This document shows positions 50,901-62,469 of a DNA stretch of 64,000 nt, one piece after another. The stretch is from Manihot esculenta (lineage: Eukaryota > Streptophyta > Magnoliopsida > Malpighiales > Euphorbiaceae), in contig NC_035169.2 of NCBI RefSeq assembly GCF_001659605.2, positions 8,589,610-8,653,609 of the forward strand. Reading direction: 5' to 3'. A model generated the notes under the pieces. That model was not told the DNA's origin, made no database searches, and worked only from the letters and a program-made list of their open reading frames with translations. The translations under genes and the position numbers were made by a program. Within the stretch, counting starts at the first letter, position 1, and each line of letters starts with the position of its first letter.

Positions 50901-53900
50901 TATATTATAAATAGACATATATATGCATATAAACACTTCAATAAACACCCATATTTAAAGGAAAAATTACATGTTGAAATGAAATATATATTATTTGCAA
51001 GAGAGAAATTTTTTTTTTTAAAAAAAAGGGAAAACAAAAAGAGGATTTGCTGCTGTGCCAGGTTCAGCAAAGAGAGAAGAGGATCAGAAAGAGAAGGAAA
51101 AAAGGAGAAGAGAGAAAAATTAAAAAAGAAGACATGCTGCTATGCTGGTACAGTGGGGAGAGAAGAGAGGAGAAAGAAGAAGAAGAAGAAGAAGAGAGAA
51201 AGAGAGAACGGAGGAGAGACATACCTGGTTGATGTTATTTGGAGCAAGAAAGAGTAAGAAATTTGCTGCAGAAGTGTTATCTGCTGTTTGAAAGAGATAG
51301 AGAGAGACTAGAATTTCTCTTTTGTTGTTTAAAAGCATTTTTTTTTTTAAAAAAAAAAGGGCTTGCTTCAGTGAGGCGTCGCCTCTGGTGCCTTTGTGGA
51401 CTGAGTCGCCTCTGTGCAGGCGCCTTGCCTCAGTCAAGCGAGGCGAGGGGGTGGCGCCTCACCTCTTGCCTTTTATTGCCTTTAACAACACTGATTAAAA
51501 GTTACATTACCACTTAAAAAATAAATAAATAAATAAACCCGAAGAGTAAAATCTATATCAGAATCTTCCTATATATGCATAATACATAAAGCTGGAAAAA
51601 CAAATCACAGCTCTCAATCTCAGTCATGTAGTGTTTCTAAACCACTATAACATCACATTCCATAGTATTTTTATTTGCCACTTATTGTCCTTGGATTCAC
51701 ATTGTAAAGGCAGAAGACAGGACAAGTGCATGAGCAAATGGGTGTTTGCACCAGCATGAGTGGTTCATATATCATGAGAATCAACGTTTATGAGGTATCT
51801 AATCTTCCTTTGAATATATTCTAATAGAATTAATACCTTTTACTTGAAGATACCTTTGACTTTGGAGGAACCTTTGCGTATGCATTAAGTATCCTGTAAA
51901 AGGAAAAGTATCAAGCGGTAACTACTAGATCCAGACACTTAATATCAACGTAAACTAGCAAGCAAGCCCACGCTATACAAAGCGTTACGTTTTGATATTT
52001 TACCTTATTATTGAATGAATTGCATTCAGGTTGTATTAGCTTTGATATTGCATGTATTTTAAAAGTTGACAAAGTAATAGATAAACAGATATTAGCTACT
52101 ATTTATTCTTTGCTTCCAGTACAAAATAACATCTAAGAAAATGATATGGTGCCATGTTCTGCTGAACAGAAGGGACTGTAGGGAGGAGAGCTATCCGACT
52201 GAAGCGAAGGACGAAAACTCAATACAACATCACAACTAAATGCAATCCATTGAACAATAAAAATAAAATAAAATAAGCAATGACTTGAACTCCATAACCA
52301 AAGTCATTGTGAAAAACATAATACACAGCGTGATCCTAGAGAAAAATGCAGAAAACACATCTATATGAGAAGTGGGAAACCAAAAAAATCTTTACAAATA
52401 ACAGCTATATGACCAGAGAAAAATGGCACCTAACTTTGATAACTTCATCAAGTAAAAGAGTGGAAAACCAAAATAACCCAAAAATTAAAAGAAAATAGAA
52501 AGGCAGTCAACGTTTTTTTACAAATAATAACTTGGTCACACCACAGTCACAGATAGCCCATTCAACAAACTTGTGAACAAAAAGCAAAAAAGAAAATTGG
52601 ATATGCAGTCTTAATAAAAAATAGAATTATACACAATTTTTAGAACCAGACACTATCCAAACAAAAGCCTACTAGCAAAAGAACAAGTTATCCACAAAGC
52701 CAAACAAATAAACCTTTTAATAAACAAGACATACTTCAACCCACCACTACTATATATAGTCTGATAGGCTGAACTGAAACCAAAGAATGAAATCAACTAC
52801 TTTCATTCAATGAATCCTCTTTCAATATACTAATCATATATATATATATATATATGATTAGTATTTCCAAATGTCCTTCACTGTGATAATCCCCTGTGCT
52901 TTTCTCCCGCCTGCAAAAATTCTCTTAACTTCTAACAAGGCCAATTTATAACCTCCATTAGTTACCCAAGTCTTAGATTCATACAATTAGTTCCTCACCC
53001 ATCCAATAATACTCATTAGGCATTTAGTCTGTTGAAATTTGAAGGTAACTTCTGATATCAATCTAAAAATGTTAAATAAGAAATGTTCTGTACCTACTAA
53101 AGAGGTTGGCAACTTCCTCACATTCACGAGAATTGTAAAACCAAATACCATTAACTTCCTGGGCTGCATTTCGATACAACAAATATGGCACTTGAACTTC
53201 ATATTCAAAATCTCCCAAAAGATTCTCTACAAGGTTTTCTGTTTGTAAAAAAAAATTAAAAAAAAAATTTCAAGAAACTTGATGACAAATGAGTAACTAC
53301 ATATGATAGAATGCATCTTCATGAATCAATATTTCAGTAAAAAATGGTTAACTGACGCTTGGTTGGGTAAAAAAACTTGAAAAATGCAAAAATATAGTAT
53401 GGAACTGCATTCAGCACTAAGAGCTGTAATATCACAACTCAAAAGAAGCATTGTCTACAAATCCGAACCTGTATTTCGCCGATTCATTACAATGAACTGA
53501 AACCGCGGTTGAGTATTCCTTTAACAATGAAAAGAAGAAGAGAAAAACAGCAGCCAACATTAGTTCAGCCAAGTTTCGGTAAAATCCGATCTTCTCTAAC
53601 ACATTATAATCGATTAATAACAAAAAAGTAATACATCTCTCTGACTCTCTCTCTCTCTCACACAAACACACTGAGTGAGAGCCAAAAACAGAGTACCTCT
53701 TAACGACAAATAGAGATCCTTCAACGTCCTTCCTACTCTGCAACGACAAAATGATTATTCCAAGAAGAAAGCAATAAATCAGGAAAATGAAACGCAAACA
53801 TAAATCTAAAACGAGCTCATCAGCCAAACGGACAAAGAAAGCAAAAGAATAAGCGAACCTACCCACTGGTTGCTCTCGATATTAAATTCGTAGAAAGTGA

Positions 53901-54021
53901 CATGGGCAGCCGTGATCAGAATCTCTTCAATGAATGGATCGATTCTCTGCAGAACAGTGAGATTGAGCATCTTAGTGCTCTGCTGATCCAGATTCGGCAT
54001 CAATTTCCCCGTCTGAGACAT
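47971..54021 (-). CDS. DCP1: mRNA-decapping enzyme subunit DCP1
   Basis: Activator of the DCP2 decapping enzyme, acting in cytoplasmic processing bodies in mRNA decay. Eight minus-strand exons: 53863-54021, 53697-53737, 53469-53518, 53094-53238, 51837-51893, 50465-50588, 48884-49348 and 47971-48027 (TGA). All are GT-AG and in phase, giving 365 residues, close to the Arabidopsis protein. The N-terminal EVH1 fold is complete: LNLTVLQRIDPFIEEIL, HVTFYEFN, DVEGSLFVVKR, PRFQFIVMNRR, NLVENLLGDFEYEVQ and NGIWFYN. A Ser/Pro-rich linker has PYGTPMLQPFPPPTPPPSL, and the last about 35 residues (INRDKVRDALLTLVQDDQFI) are the trimerisation helix region. A hAT-like element lies in the intron 50589-51836. 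This gene is not part of the recalled Arabidopsis block. Confidence 0.95.
50790..51493. mobile_element. Non-autonomous hAT-like element in a DCP1 intron
   Basis: The ends are CAGTGTTATCAAGGCGA and, in reverse, CAGTGTTGTTAAAGGCA, short imperfect inverted repeats with the CAGTGTT start common in plant hAT elements. Perfect 8-bp duplications ATTAAAAG flank it (50782-50789 and 51494-51501), the hAT target length. Subterminal regions are dense in GGCG/CGCC and GAGGCG motifs. The 704-bp body is purine-rich with two A/T runs and codes for nothing; the frames at 50895-51257 are low complexity. Confidence 0.9.
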
Positions 54022-54095
54022 TTTTATGATTCGTTACACAACCCTAAACCCTATCTGACTGAGAATTTTCCCTCTATTTCCCCGGGAAAGATGTT

Positions 54096-54118
54096 AGAGA
54101 GAGAGAGAGAGAGAGAGC
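54096..54118 (+). repeat. (GA)n tract in the DCP1 5' region
   Basis: About eleven GA units lie 75 bp upstream of the DCP1 ATG, so they form a CT-rich stretch on the coding strand, common in plant 5' UTRs and core promoters. Confidence 0.8.
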
Positions 54119-54911
54119 CGTGAAGGACTACTGTTCCGTTATAGTGAGGGAAAATGGAGCAATTTATTTTCCAGAAAGACAAATATGGCCCTCAAGAGCT
54201 TCTTCTTTACTTACTCAGCAGGCTTTGTGTTTTTCTGTAGGGATGCGGTGTGGTTCCACTTCCATATAATAATATAAATTCCATTTTGTACCATAATAAA
54301 TTTAAATTTAGATTGATTATTTAAATCGAATTCCTATAAAATTCTTTACATGATATATAATTATTAATTAATATATAATTTTTGTAAATATTTAATTTCA
54401 AAATTATTAATTTATTAAGCTACATAATGAGTTTTTTTTTTTACAAAAAAAGTGATTAACATTAGGCTTACACTAGCTCAATTTAGAACCCTAAAAAAGG
54501 GGCTAAGTCAATAATTTAAGCTCATAAATTGCATTATTTGGGTTTTCTAAGCTAAGGCTAAATGAGATTTCCCTTTTGAATATTTTTTAAAATCTTTTAT
54601 TAAGAAATTAAAGGAGTGAGGATTTGTGTCTACCAAATGTATGATATACTTTAATATAGACAACTTCGTTTCTTTTAATAGTTAATTTGCATTTGATCCT
54701 TAATCTATCGTCTTAAGCTTAATTAATTATATGGGAGTAAAAGGAAAAAAGAAAAAGGATGATAAAGAAGATCAAGCAATGGCCAATGAAGCAACACAAA
54801 ATAATATTTTCATTTAAATAATTCCCAAGACAAGAAATTAGAAACATTTTGACTCATTGTAAGGATTTAAATTCGATACTTCACACTCGTAAGCAAACAT
54901 GAAGAGAATAA

Positions 54912-55697
54912 TTAATTCTTCTGTTTTCGAAGAGCCAGACCAGAAATCACAACCAACAACATGAACACTACAACTGAAACAAAGCCAGCCACCACAGCTC
55001 CACTAGCTTTCTGGCAAAAATCACCAAATTGTTGGCAAATAGCAAGCCAGTTTGAGCTTGAGTTTCCATTATGAGCTAAGTACACTATAGCCGCCGCAGC
55101 CGCAGCAGCCGCCGTGTTTAGAGTTAGCGCAACCTGCATATAATAAACAAACATCACACATCATTTTCAATATCAAATACCAGATTACGAGTCAAAATCC
55201 TAAACTTTTAAACATTACAATGTCCAAAACGAGAAGAAGAAGCCTTGGTCCAACAGCGTAAGGGCGAATAATAGCCACAACTGAGAAGGGAAGAGAGAGG
55301 ACTAAGTAGCCTGCAACTATCGCCATAGCAATAACAAAGAATCTGCAGCCATGGATGAAGGGTTTCTCAGTTACTGCATGCATAAACATAACTAGTTTTG
55401 ACGTAAGAATCAATTAAGATGAAGAGATGTCACGTACTGAAAAGTGGGGAGATCATCATAACTAGCTTCAAACTGGAAGAACTGAGTGAAAAATGGAAGA
55501 GTCTCATCACTGGTAGCCATTGTTGCAGCAGCAGAAAGAGCTGCAATTACAGCACCAAGTCTCAAAAGAAAGTCACATATAGCAATACCCTTTTTATATC
55601 CTCCTCCATGGCTGGTGGTGGAAGTTCCAATCAGAGGAGCTTTTCCTTTAGCAGCAGCACTGGATTCAGCGGCAGGAATATCAATTGAAGTTGACAT
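54912..55697 (-). CDS. CASP: Casparian strip membrane domain protein (CASP)
   Basis: A four-span plasma-membrane protein that forms the endodermal scaffold recruiting lignin-polymerising enzymes. Minus-strand exons 55438-55697, 55219-55342 and 54912-55133 give 201 residues, the family norm. Membrane segments lie at about 39-58 ([20 protein letters not shown]), 88-108 ([17 protein letters not shown]), 125-147 and 175-195. The first outer loop reads [19 protein letters not shown], the signature that marks true CASPs rather than CASP-like proteins. The second loop has [18 protein letters not shown] with the expected Cys pair. Ala-rich helix 3 follows VALTLNT. From memory, CASP1-CASP4 of Arabidopsis sit in the duplicated blocks matching this window. 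Endodermis expression is inferred from the family. Confidence 0.95.
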
Positions 55698-55793
55698 ATT
55701 TCAAGAGAAAATTGAAGGTAGCTTTTAGATTTTGGGACTTAATAAGAAGAGTGAAAATTGCTTGTGATGAACAGGGGAAGAAAGGTTGAAGGG

Positions 55794-55800
55794 TTATATA
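55794..55800 (-). promoter_or_regulatory. TATA box of the CASP gene
   Basis: TATATAA on the minus strand, 97 bp upstream of the ATG at 55697, followed by a short leader. Confidence 0.5.
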
Positions 55801-56633
55801 AGAGAGAAGTAGAGGAGTTGGTTGTGTTGAAGTAGTTAGTGTTCTGAATACTCAACCATGTAATAGAAAAAATTCAACTGTGATTTTTTAAATATACTTG
55901 TTAAGAAATTTCTGGTTAGTAAGGCTTGAGAGGAGTTGTTGCTAATTTTCATTTTTTATAATGAAAAATTACTATCAAGTTCTTATACTTGTAGAATTTT
56001 TACTAGTTCATCCCTATTTCAAAATCACTCAATTAAAAGGTCTCTTGAAATTATTTAGTCTTTTTATCAAATAAGACTAAATAATATGATTATTTATGAT
56101 AATAAAAACTAAATATGATAAATAATTTAAAATAATTAACAATTTTTTGTTTAATAAAAGTACTAAAGAGTTAGATTTATAAAATATAGAAACGTTTTAA
56201 TTAAATGATTTTAAAATAGAGATAAGTTAGTTAATTTTATAAAAATTTAAGAATTTAATAATAATTTACTTTTTTATAATTAGAAGGTCAATTAGCCTTT
56301 TGGTCAAATTTGCTTATGAAGCAAAAGCTGAAAAAATAAAAGTTGAGCAAATAATACTAACTACTCAATTTTGATGGATTGGATGTGTAAGAATGTATGA
56401 ATCAATATATTATATATCTGTTCATAATCTATTACTTATAAAATTTAATTATCTGGTAATTTTGACTTAAAAAAATATTATATATAGTAGCAAGGTTTAT
56501 TGTATTTTTAAAAGAACTTAAGTTGATTTAAAATGAATTGTTGAGGAATATTAATTAGTCATTTGGACCAGACTATTTTAGCATATTATACCATCATTGT
56601 ATCAATATGATCCACTGTCAACAACCGAATATT

Positions 56634-56703
56634 ATATATACATTTGACTACATTAAATAATTTTGAGCATATATACATTTGACTATATTAAATAATTTTG
56701 AGC
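56634..56703 (+). repeat. Tandem duplication, about 35-bp unit
   Basis: The phrase ACATTTGACTA(C/T)ATTAAATAATTTTGAGC occurs twice in a row with one difference, immediately before the gypsy LTR remnant. Confidence 0.88.
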
Positions 56704-56709
56704 GAGTGA

Positions 56710-57100
56710 TAATTAGGGTTTTTGTGTGTATGAGAAAATTTAATCTCGATAGATGGTGCTCTCCTCTTTTATTTATTTTTTTTAGTGATGTATAACTGCC
56801 ACCCTATTATAGTGTCACCTGTTGCTGTCACACAGAGCTGTACGTACAGACGTACCTGCTTGTCCACCATCGTCAACCAGTCATTTAATTCCCATCAGGC
56901 GGCCATTTAATTTTATTTCGGCGCTCATATTAATAGGGTCACGACATAGTTGGACTTGTTCTTCTACTCCCGTCATCGTCACCGTCATCGTCACCGTTAC
57001 CATCACGTCAAATAAGCTTGGTTCCTCTCTGATTAGCCCGAATTTTTAGTCAACTCAATCTATTTTAGCAATGGGTTGGATAGTGTACCGATGGATTAAC
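56710..57100 (-). repeat. Degenerate LTR of the gypsy family, antisense
   Basis: In reverse it follows the 2441/7681 LTR: TAGTGATGTATAACTGCCA, ATTATAGTGTCACCTGT, GCTGTACGTACAGACG, CATCAGGCGGCCATTTAATT and GGCGCTCATATTAATAGGGTC. A short GTCATCGTCACC repeat has grown near 56970-57000. The outer LTR end is truncated, and no internal region is attached. Confidence 0.75.
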
Positions 57101-58198
57101 TTATATAGTGGACTCTAATGACTAGTAATGAATCTTAGGCCTAACTCTTTCTTCTCTTCTTCCAGAATTCGATCTTAGTGTAGATGTCAGTGGACAAGCA
57201 GTTACAGGAAAAACTCCGTTCTCTGCAATTCCTTAACATATTTTGAATATCTATAAAGAAACCATTGTATTTGTATTTACGTTAGTTTCAAGATTAATGC
57301 ATTGAATATTTAATTAAAATCATAATTAAATACTTTACCTTATAAAATCATAATAAGTAAATAAAAATTAATTATATTATTAATAATTTGTAGAAAAAAA
57401 AAAATATACATATTATCGCTGATTGCATTGTAAATTTACCATTTGTGTTCTTCGCTTTTATAAATTCATAAGTTTAGACGAAAGCAAATTTATTTTGTTT
57501 ATAAAATTTTATAGTCACAATAGTAAAGACAAAAATCTGGAACCATTTCTAATTTTTGTTTCAAGTCATAATTATGACTTTAATAAAATTTAGGGGTTTA
57601 ATAGATTTAAAATGTATTTGTCTATATAATCTTCCTTGAGGGAATTAAATCTTCAAACTCCCTCATCCCTTATTAGAAATTAAGAACTTAAACACTAATT
57701 TTTTTAATTGATTTCTTTTTTCATCAATTCTCTTCTTTGCAATTAAAAATTTTCATTAAAAAAATTTACTATCATATATGCCTTAACAAGTGCAAAGGTT
57801 AGATCTGTGAAGCTGTTTAACCCAGGTTAATCAATGATCTCAAATATCATCCATTTTAACCCAGGTTAATCAATGTTTCATTGTTAATTAGCATACACTA
57901 AAGTTGCCAAAATTAAGAAGTGCACAGCAAAATACATTAATTGAAAGCAGCTGTATAGGATACTGTGAAACTGTCATGTCTGCTTTCTTTTTACTTGCTG
58001 CTCTTCTATAGACTAAAACCCTAGGTTGTATCAAACGACAAAACTGGGGGATCAATTCAAAATTAATTTTACAATGTGTCAGAAGTTCAAGATGTCAGTT
58101 TAAACTTAACTGCTTTTGGCAACTGCTAAAATCTCAGATAAACAATGCACCAGGGAGGAATCAATTTGGTGCACTGCATAAAGTTGGTCATGCTGAAG
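57101..58198. other. Intergenic; 3' flank of the ELM1-like gene
   Basis: AT-rich. The phrase TTTAACCCAGGTTAATCAATG occurs twice around 57817-57870. From about 58000 base content rises, and this is probably 3' UTR of the minus-strand gene. Confidence 0.45.
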
Positions 58199-60818
58199 TT
58201 AGAAGAGCACATCATTCTCAGCTGATTGTATTCTCCATCCACGCTCAGCGAGCGCGTCCATTACATGTCTAGCACCCTCTGCAGTGTCATTTAATGGAGG
58301 ATAGCTCCAGACCTCAGAAATCTGTAAGATCAAACCACTGATGAGTGAAAGTTGAGCATGATGCTTTCTTAAGTGACAGTGTACTGTGATTATGGGTAAA
58401 CATAGACCACAAACTTATTTTTTGGTGCTATTGCAGTAATGATCTAACCATTAATAGAACTAATTTATCTCTTTGCAGTAGCTTTTGATGCTTAATGCAT
58501 GCATGCAATTTAGTTTAGGGAAATTTACTATTTAGTAAGTATGTTAGGATGTCAGTAAACTCATTAGTTGATTCCTCGATTTTCGATTTTAAAAAATATA
58601 TTTAGTTAGTTTTAGACATTAAATATTTTAATATTTAATCCCTGTTATTTAAAAAAATCTATTAGTTAATCACTCAGTTTTATATAAAGTTTACTTATTA
58701 GTCCCTCCATATTAAGATTATTTAAAATTTTTTTTTGTAGTACTTAATAGCTAAAATTAGCTGAAAGACTAATTAGCAGACTTCAAAATGGATGTTTTAT
58801 GTACTTTTCAAAACTAGGGGAAAACTAAGTTTTCCTACAAGGACAAAATAGTAATTTTTTCCTCTAATTTAACTAAAGGAAATTCAAAGAAGGTATTTAA
58901 TACAGATAAAGAATTGCAATTTTGAACAATAAATAGGATTGACATCTTCTAATAAAGCAGCAGCAAAGTATAAGGTGAAATAGATGGCCACTTACATCCT
59001 CTTCACCAGTGAATGGTCTAACCACTCCATGATCATATAATCTCTTTTGGAAGTCGGCAAACTTCCATGTGCACCGCTCAGCTCCTACAACATAGACAGG
59101 CTTCCTGCAGCCCAAAAACCAAGATCAGAAAAACGCACGAGCCATAAATCGAGAGCAGCTCTCATTATCATCCAATAAACATACCCAGTGCTACAAGCCT
59201 CACTCAACATACTCACAGAATCTGCTGTGATGACAAAAGCATCAGCCAGAGCTAGATGCCCCATATGTGGATTTGGACCTAAGCAGTAAGCATTCAAAAG
59301 GAATTTATTCTTCCTACAAGCAAAAGTAATCTAGAAAATGTCCTTGTAAGTAGCTGCATACCTTTACCATCCCAAATGTAAACCTTATGGTTATTACTAA
59401 ATTCTTTCACTAAAACATTAGACACCTGCCAATAACAGCACCAACAAATAGCGACTATACATCAAAAGAAATGACAATAGAAATTGCATTAGAGCATACG
59501 AACCTTCTGAGGTGTTCTTCTAGAAAAAGATATCCGAACACTTCCACAACTCCATAGAACTTTCCGCAGCATATCTGTTAACTGCTCTGCCAGATCTGTT
59601 CCATACTCACAGTTGCCTATTAAGAAAACAAGACGTAAGATACGGATTATGGTAAAAGGATGAATTTGACTACTCAACGAAGGAAAATGCAGTTCACTTG
59701 AAAGTAATAAATCATTATGTGAAATTAAGATGATATAGATATGTTAATAACACAAGGTTCATGTTATGTACCACACAGTGTAACAGTGATCTGGTGCCCA
59801 TAGGATTTTTATTTGCAAAAAAAATTAATGTTATATGAGAAAAAATTCAGGCAATAACAAACAAATAATGAAATAAACCCTTTATCCAACAAGAAATCCA
59901 AACATCTCACCATGTGACATTCCCTTTCTGCCAAACACACCCTTGTTTTGGTTGAAACATATCAACCGCCAGCAATAAACCTAGCCAATTATCAAACACC
60001 TACATCTCACTCAACAATACAAACCAGGCTATCCCCAGCTTGTGCATGAGCATATGATAAGTGGGCCAGCTTAAAACTTGGTTTAGAGATGATCATCAGG
60101 CTCGTTGCTGCACAACTTATAAAATACAAGATTGAGAATGTTGAATCCCACATCGATTGTGAAAAGGGGTAATGTGCCCTTATATGGGCCATAGGTACTC
60201 CTCCCCCTTGAGCTAGCTTTTGGAGTGAGTTAGGTCTGTCCCAAATTCAACATGGTATCAGAGTCTCCCATCCAATGTTGGGCCTCCCATGAATATGTCA
60301 CGCACCAGTAAAATTCTAGGCGTGAGAGGGTATGTTGAATCCCAAATCGGTTGTGAAAAGGGGTAATGTGCCCCTTATACGGACCATAGGCACTCCTCCC
60401 CTTGAGCTAGCTTTTGGGGTGAGTTAGGCCTAACCCAAATTTAACAGAGAATATTTGCATTCTGTGGACTGCTCTTATATAACTCCCAGAATATCAAAGA
60501 CTTCTCTAATAAGATGTGGTAGAAGATGTATGTTTGAACATATTCTCACAATAATGCATCTGCAGCTATTCTAAAACATGTTACAACCACTAAATACTCC
60601 CGATACTTCTGAATGTACACTACTCGGGCGTTAATCAACAATAATACGATGAAGTTCAGGCAAAAAGCTCCCAGAAAATGAGAAATCTTACTGGTAGGCC
60701 CTCCAATATTGACAACCAGCAAGGGCTTTAGAAGCACTGCCAGCTCATCATGCCAAACAGAAGCTGCAGTTCTCAATGCAGCAGAGTCAGCCAGGTGAAG
60801 AGCTCCCACAGTGAGAAC
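58199..60818 (-). CDS. ELM1-like (DUF1022) mitochondrial fission protein, 5' exons outside window
   Basis: Relatives of ELONGATED MITOCHONDRIA 1 recruit dynamin-related protein to the outer mitochondrial membrane. Minus-strand exons 60692-60818, 59504-59616, 59362-59425, 59185-59278, 58996-59104 and 58199-58321 (TAA) join in phase to about 210 C-terminal residues. Key segments are LTVGALHLADSAALRTAAS, KPLLVVNIGGPTS, WSCGSVRISFSRRTP, HKVYIWDG, PNPHMGHLALADAFVITADS, SMLSEACSTGKPVYVVGAE, VVRPFTGEEDIS and WSYPPLNDTAEGA, all in the order I recall for ELM1. The N-terminal half is not found up to 64000, so it lies beyond the window or behind the copia array. A TRIM and a possible MITE sit in introns. 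By position it matches At5g06180 rather than ELM1 itself (At5g22350). Confidence 0.9.
58518..58862. mobile_element. Possible MITE in an ELM1-like intron
   Basis: The left end GGGAAATTTACTATTTAG and the right end (reverse: GGAAAAAATTACTATTTTG) are similar inverted repeats about 345 bp apart, and the interior has MITE-like phrases such as TTAGTCCCTCCATATTAAG. No convincing target duplication was seen, so the limits are approximate. Confidence 0.4.
60139..60446 (+). mobile_element. TRIM (miniature LTR retrotransposon) in an ELM1-like intron
   Basis: Two 114-bp direct repeats (60139-60252 and 60333-60446), each starting TGTTGAATCCCA and ending AACA, flank only 80 bp. The bases after the first repeat are TGGTATCAGAG, the initiator-methionine tRNA primer-binding site, and a purine-rich GCGTGAGAGGG lies before the second. 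A perfect 5-bp duplication GAGAA (60134-60138 and 60447-60451) borders it. Nothing is encoded. The two repeats differ at roughly ten positions. Confidence 0.93.
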
Positions 60819-61782
60819 CTGGGATTCAGAACAGGCAAAACTATGAGCTATAGATACTGCTACCATAGTAATAAATTAAATAGAATGAGAAGCTAAAGCT
60901 TAATGGCTAGCTAAAACTATTGATTTAGACGGAAAATTTCACTGATGGCACCTGAACTCAATTATTATCATAAAACCCATTCAATTTCAATTTTGATACA
61001 TATAAAACTTCCTCTTACCTTCAATAACAAGATCCCAATTACATCTGAGCGGCAATTGTGATTAAAAAAAAATATATATATTTTGCCTCTCCTCTTTTTG
61101 TTGATTTGACTCTTATCAAAATACTTAATTAATAAAAAATTAATCTCTCTCTCTCTCCCTCTCCCCCCCCCCCCCCCCTTGTGTTCTCTCCACAACCCCT
61201 CTCATCCCATCCCGTCCCTCTCTATTTACGTCCCTCCATTGATACATATTAACCATTTAGCCTTTTATTGGGATGAGTTTTTTAATGTAATAGAAGATTT
61301 TCAAGGTTTACAACTTACGTTTCAGAGAGCACAAGGTTTTTTTTAAAGTAGGATGTTTAGAGGTTTCTAAGCAAAAAAACTTAAAAACCTTCATTTTTAA
61401 TCCATCAATCAGTGGGTCAAAAAAATTTTCTCTTCAAAATCTCCAAATACTTTGAAAAACTTTTCCTTCCTCCAAAATAAAAAAGTATAAAGATTTGAAA
61501 ACATGAAAAACTTACTTTACTTTATCTCCTCACAGACAAAGTGTTAATTTGAAAGTCTCCCCCTTTATCTCCTTCTTACCACTTTAAGCATAGAGAGAAT
61601 AAGAAAACCAATAGAAACTTGAGTAATATAGAAGCAATCATGGATGTGTAATGAGGACAACATTCAGCAAAAACACTAAAAGAGTCTTAATATCAAGGGA
61701 ATTGTTGATAAAGAGTATAAGTTAAAACTCAATAACCCATTACACTCAAATCTCTCTTTCTTAACCATGAATATATCACACT
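60819..61782. other. Intron or intergenic, AT-rich
   Basis: Lies upstream of the last ELM1-like exon found. Holds a (CT)n tract passing into 16 C at 61163-61178. No exon of the missing ELM1 N-terminal half was recognised. Confidence 0.45.
61163..61178 (+). repeat. Poly-C run after (CT)n
   Basis: Sixteen C in a row follow TCTCTCTCTCTCCCTCT. Such runs are prone to assembly and sequencing length error. Confidence 0.9.
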
Positions 61783-61985
61783 TGTTGACTTATTTGCTGA
61801 TCCTAACTGATTCTAGGGATATGATTTGATTTGATTAGGATCCTTAATTATCTCTGTAATTATTATTTGATTATTTGTTTCTTGTTTAGATATAATTTCT
61901 TTGTGTATAAATAGTCATATAGACCAATTGTAAAGATTAAGAGTGAAATACAAGAATTCTCTAATATTTTTTCCAAAATTCTTCA
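61783..61985 (+). repeat. Copia LTR, first copy
   Basis: Starts TGTTGACTTATTTGCTG and ends AATTCTTCA. Contains the leader-type phrase GTGTATAAATAGTCATA with a TATAAATA box about 75 bp before the end. Nearly identical to 63677-63876. Confidence 0.92.
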
Positions 61986-62469
61986 TGGTATCAAAGCTTT
62001 TTCCTGATTTTAGAGTTCAAATTCAATTTTTTCCTCTTTAGAGTTTCAAAACCCTAGATCTACCTTTTTTTATACTAACCCATCTAAGAGTTTTTCCTCC
62101 TCTCACCGCCAGTACCAGAACTGTCACCGGCCGATCGACCAACTCCGACGCCGCAAAAGCCCACGCGTGAGGCTCACGCGCCTCCCCTTCCCGGCGCGTG
62201 ACCCATCACGTGACCAAGCGCCTGACACTGCTTCGCCGCACCGATCACTCCGACGACGATTCCAACCATCTTTCCGGCCTTCCCGTGCCGCTACGCGGTC
62301 TTTTGGTGAATCGATTGGACTCTCTTGTGTGTACAACCTTGGGTACCTCCTATTTTTTCACGGTTCATAAATCTTTACCATGACAGAAGGTAAAAGGGTC
62401 TCGATTCCTAACTCTGATTATTCGTCCTCCGTGCCACATCTAATTTTGTAAAGTCAGGTAATGCTTCCT

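Noticed and set aside
50895..51257. 120-codon Lys/Glu/Arg-rich frame in the DCP1 intron
   Set aside because: Low-complexity purine-rich body of the hAT-like element; not a transposase.
62124..62383. Frames on both strands at the GC-rich start of the copia internal region
   Set aside because: They lie in the leader just after the primer site, overlap each other on both strands and resemble no gag domain.
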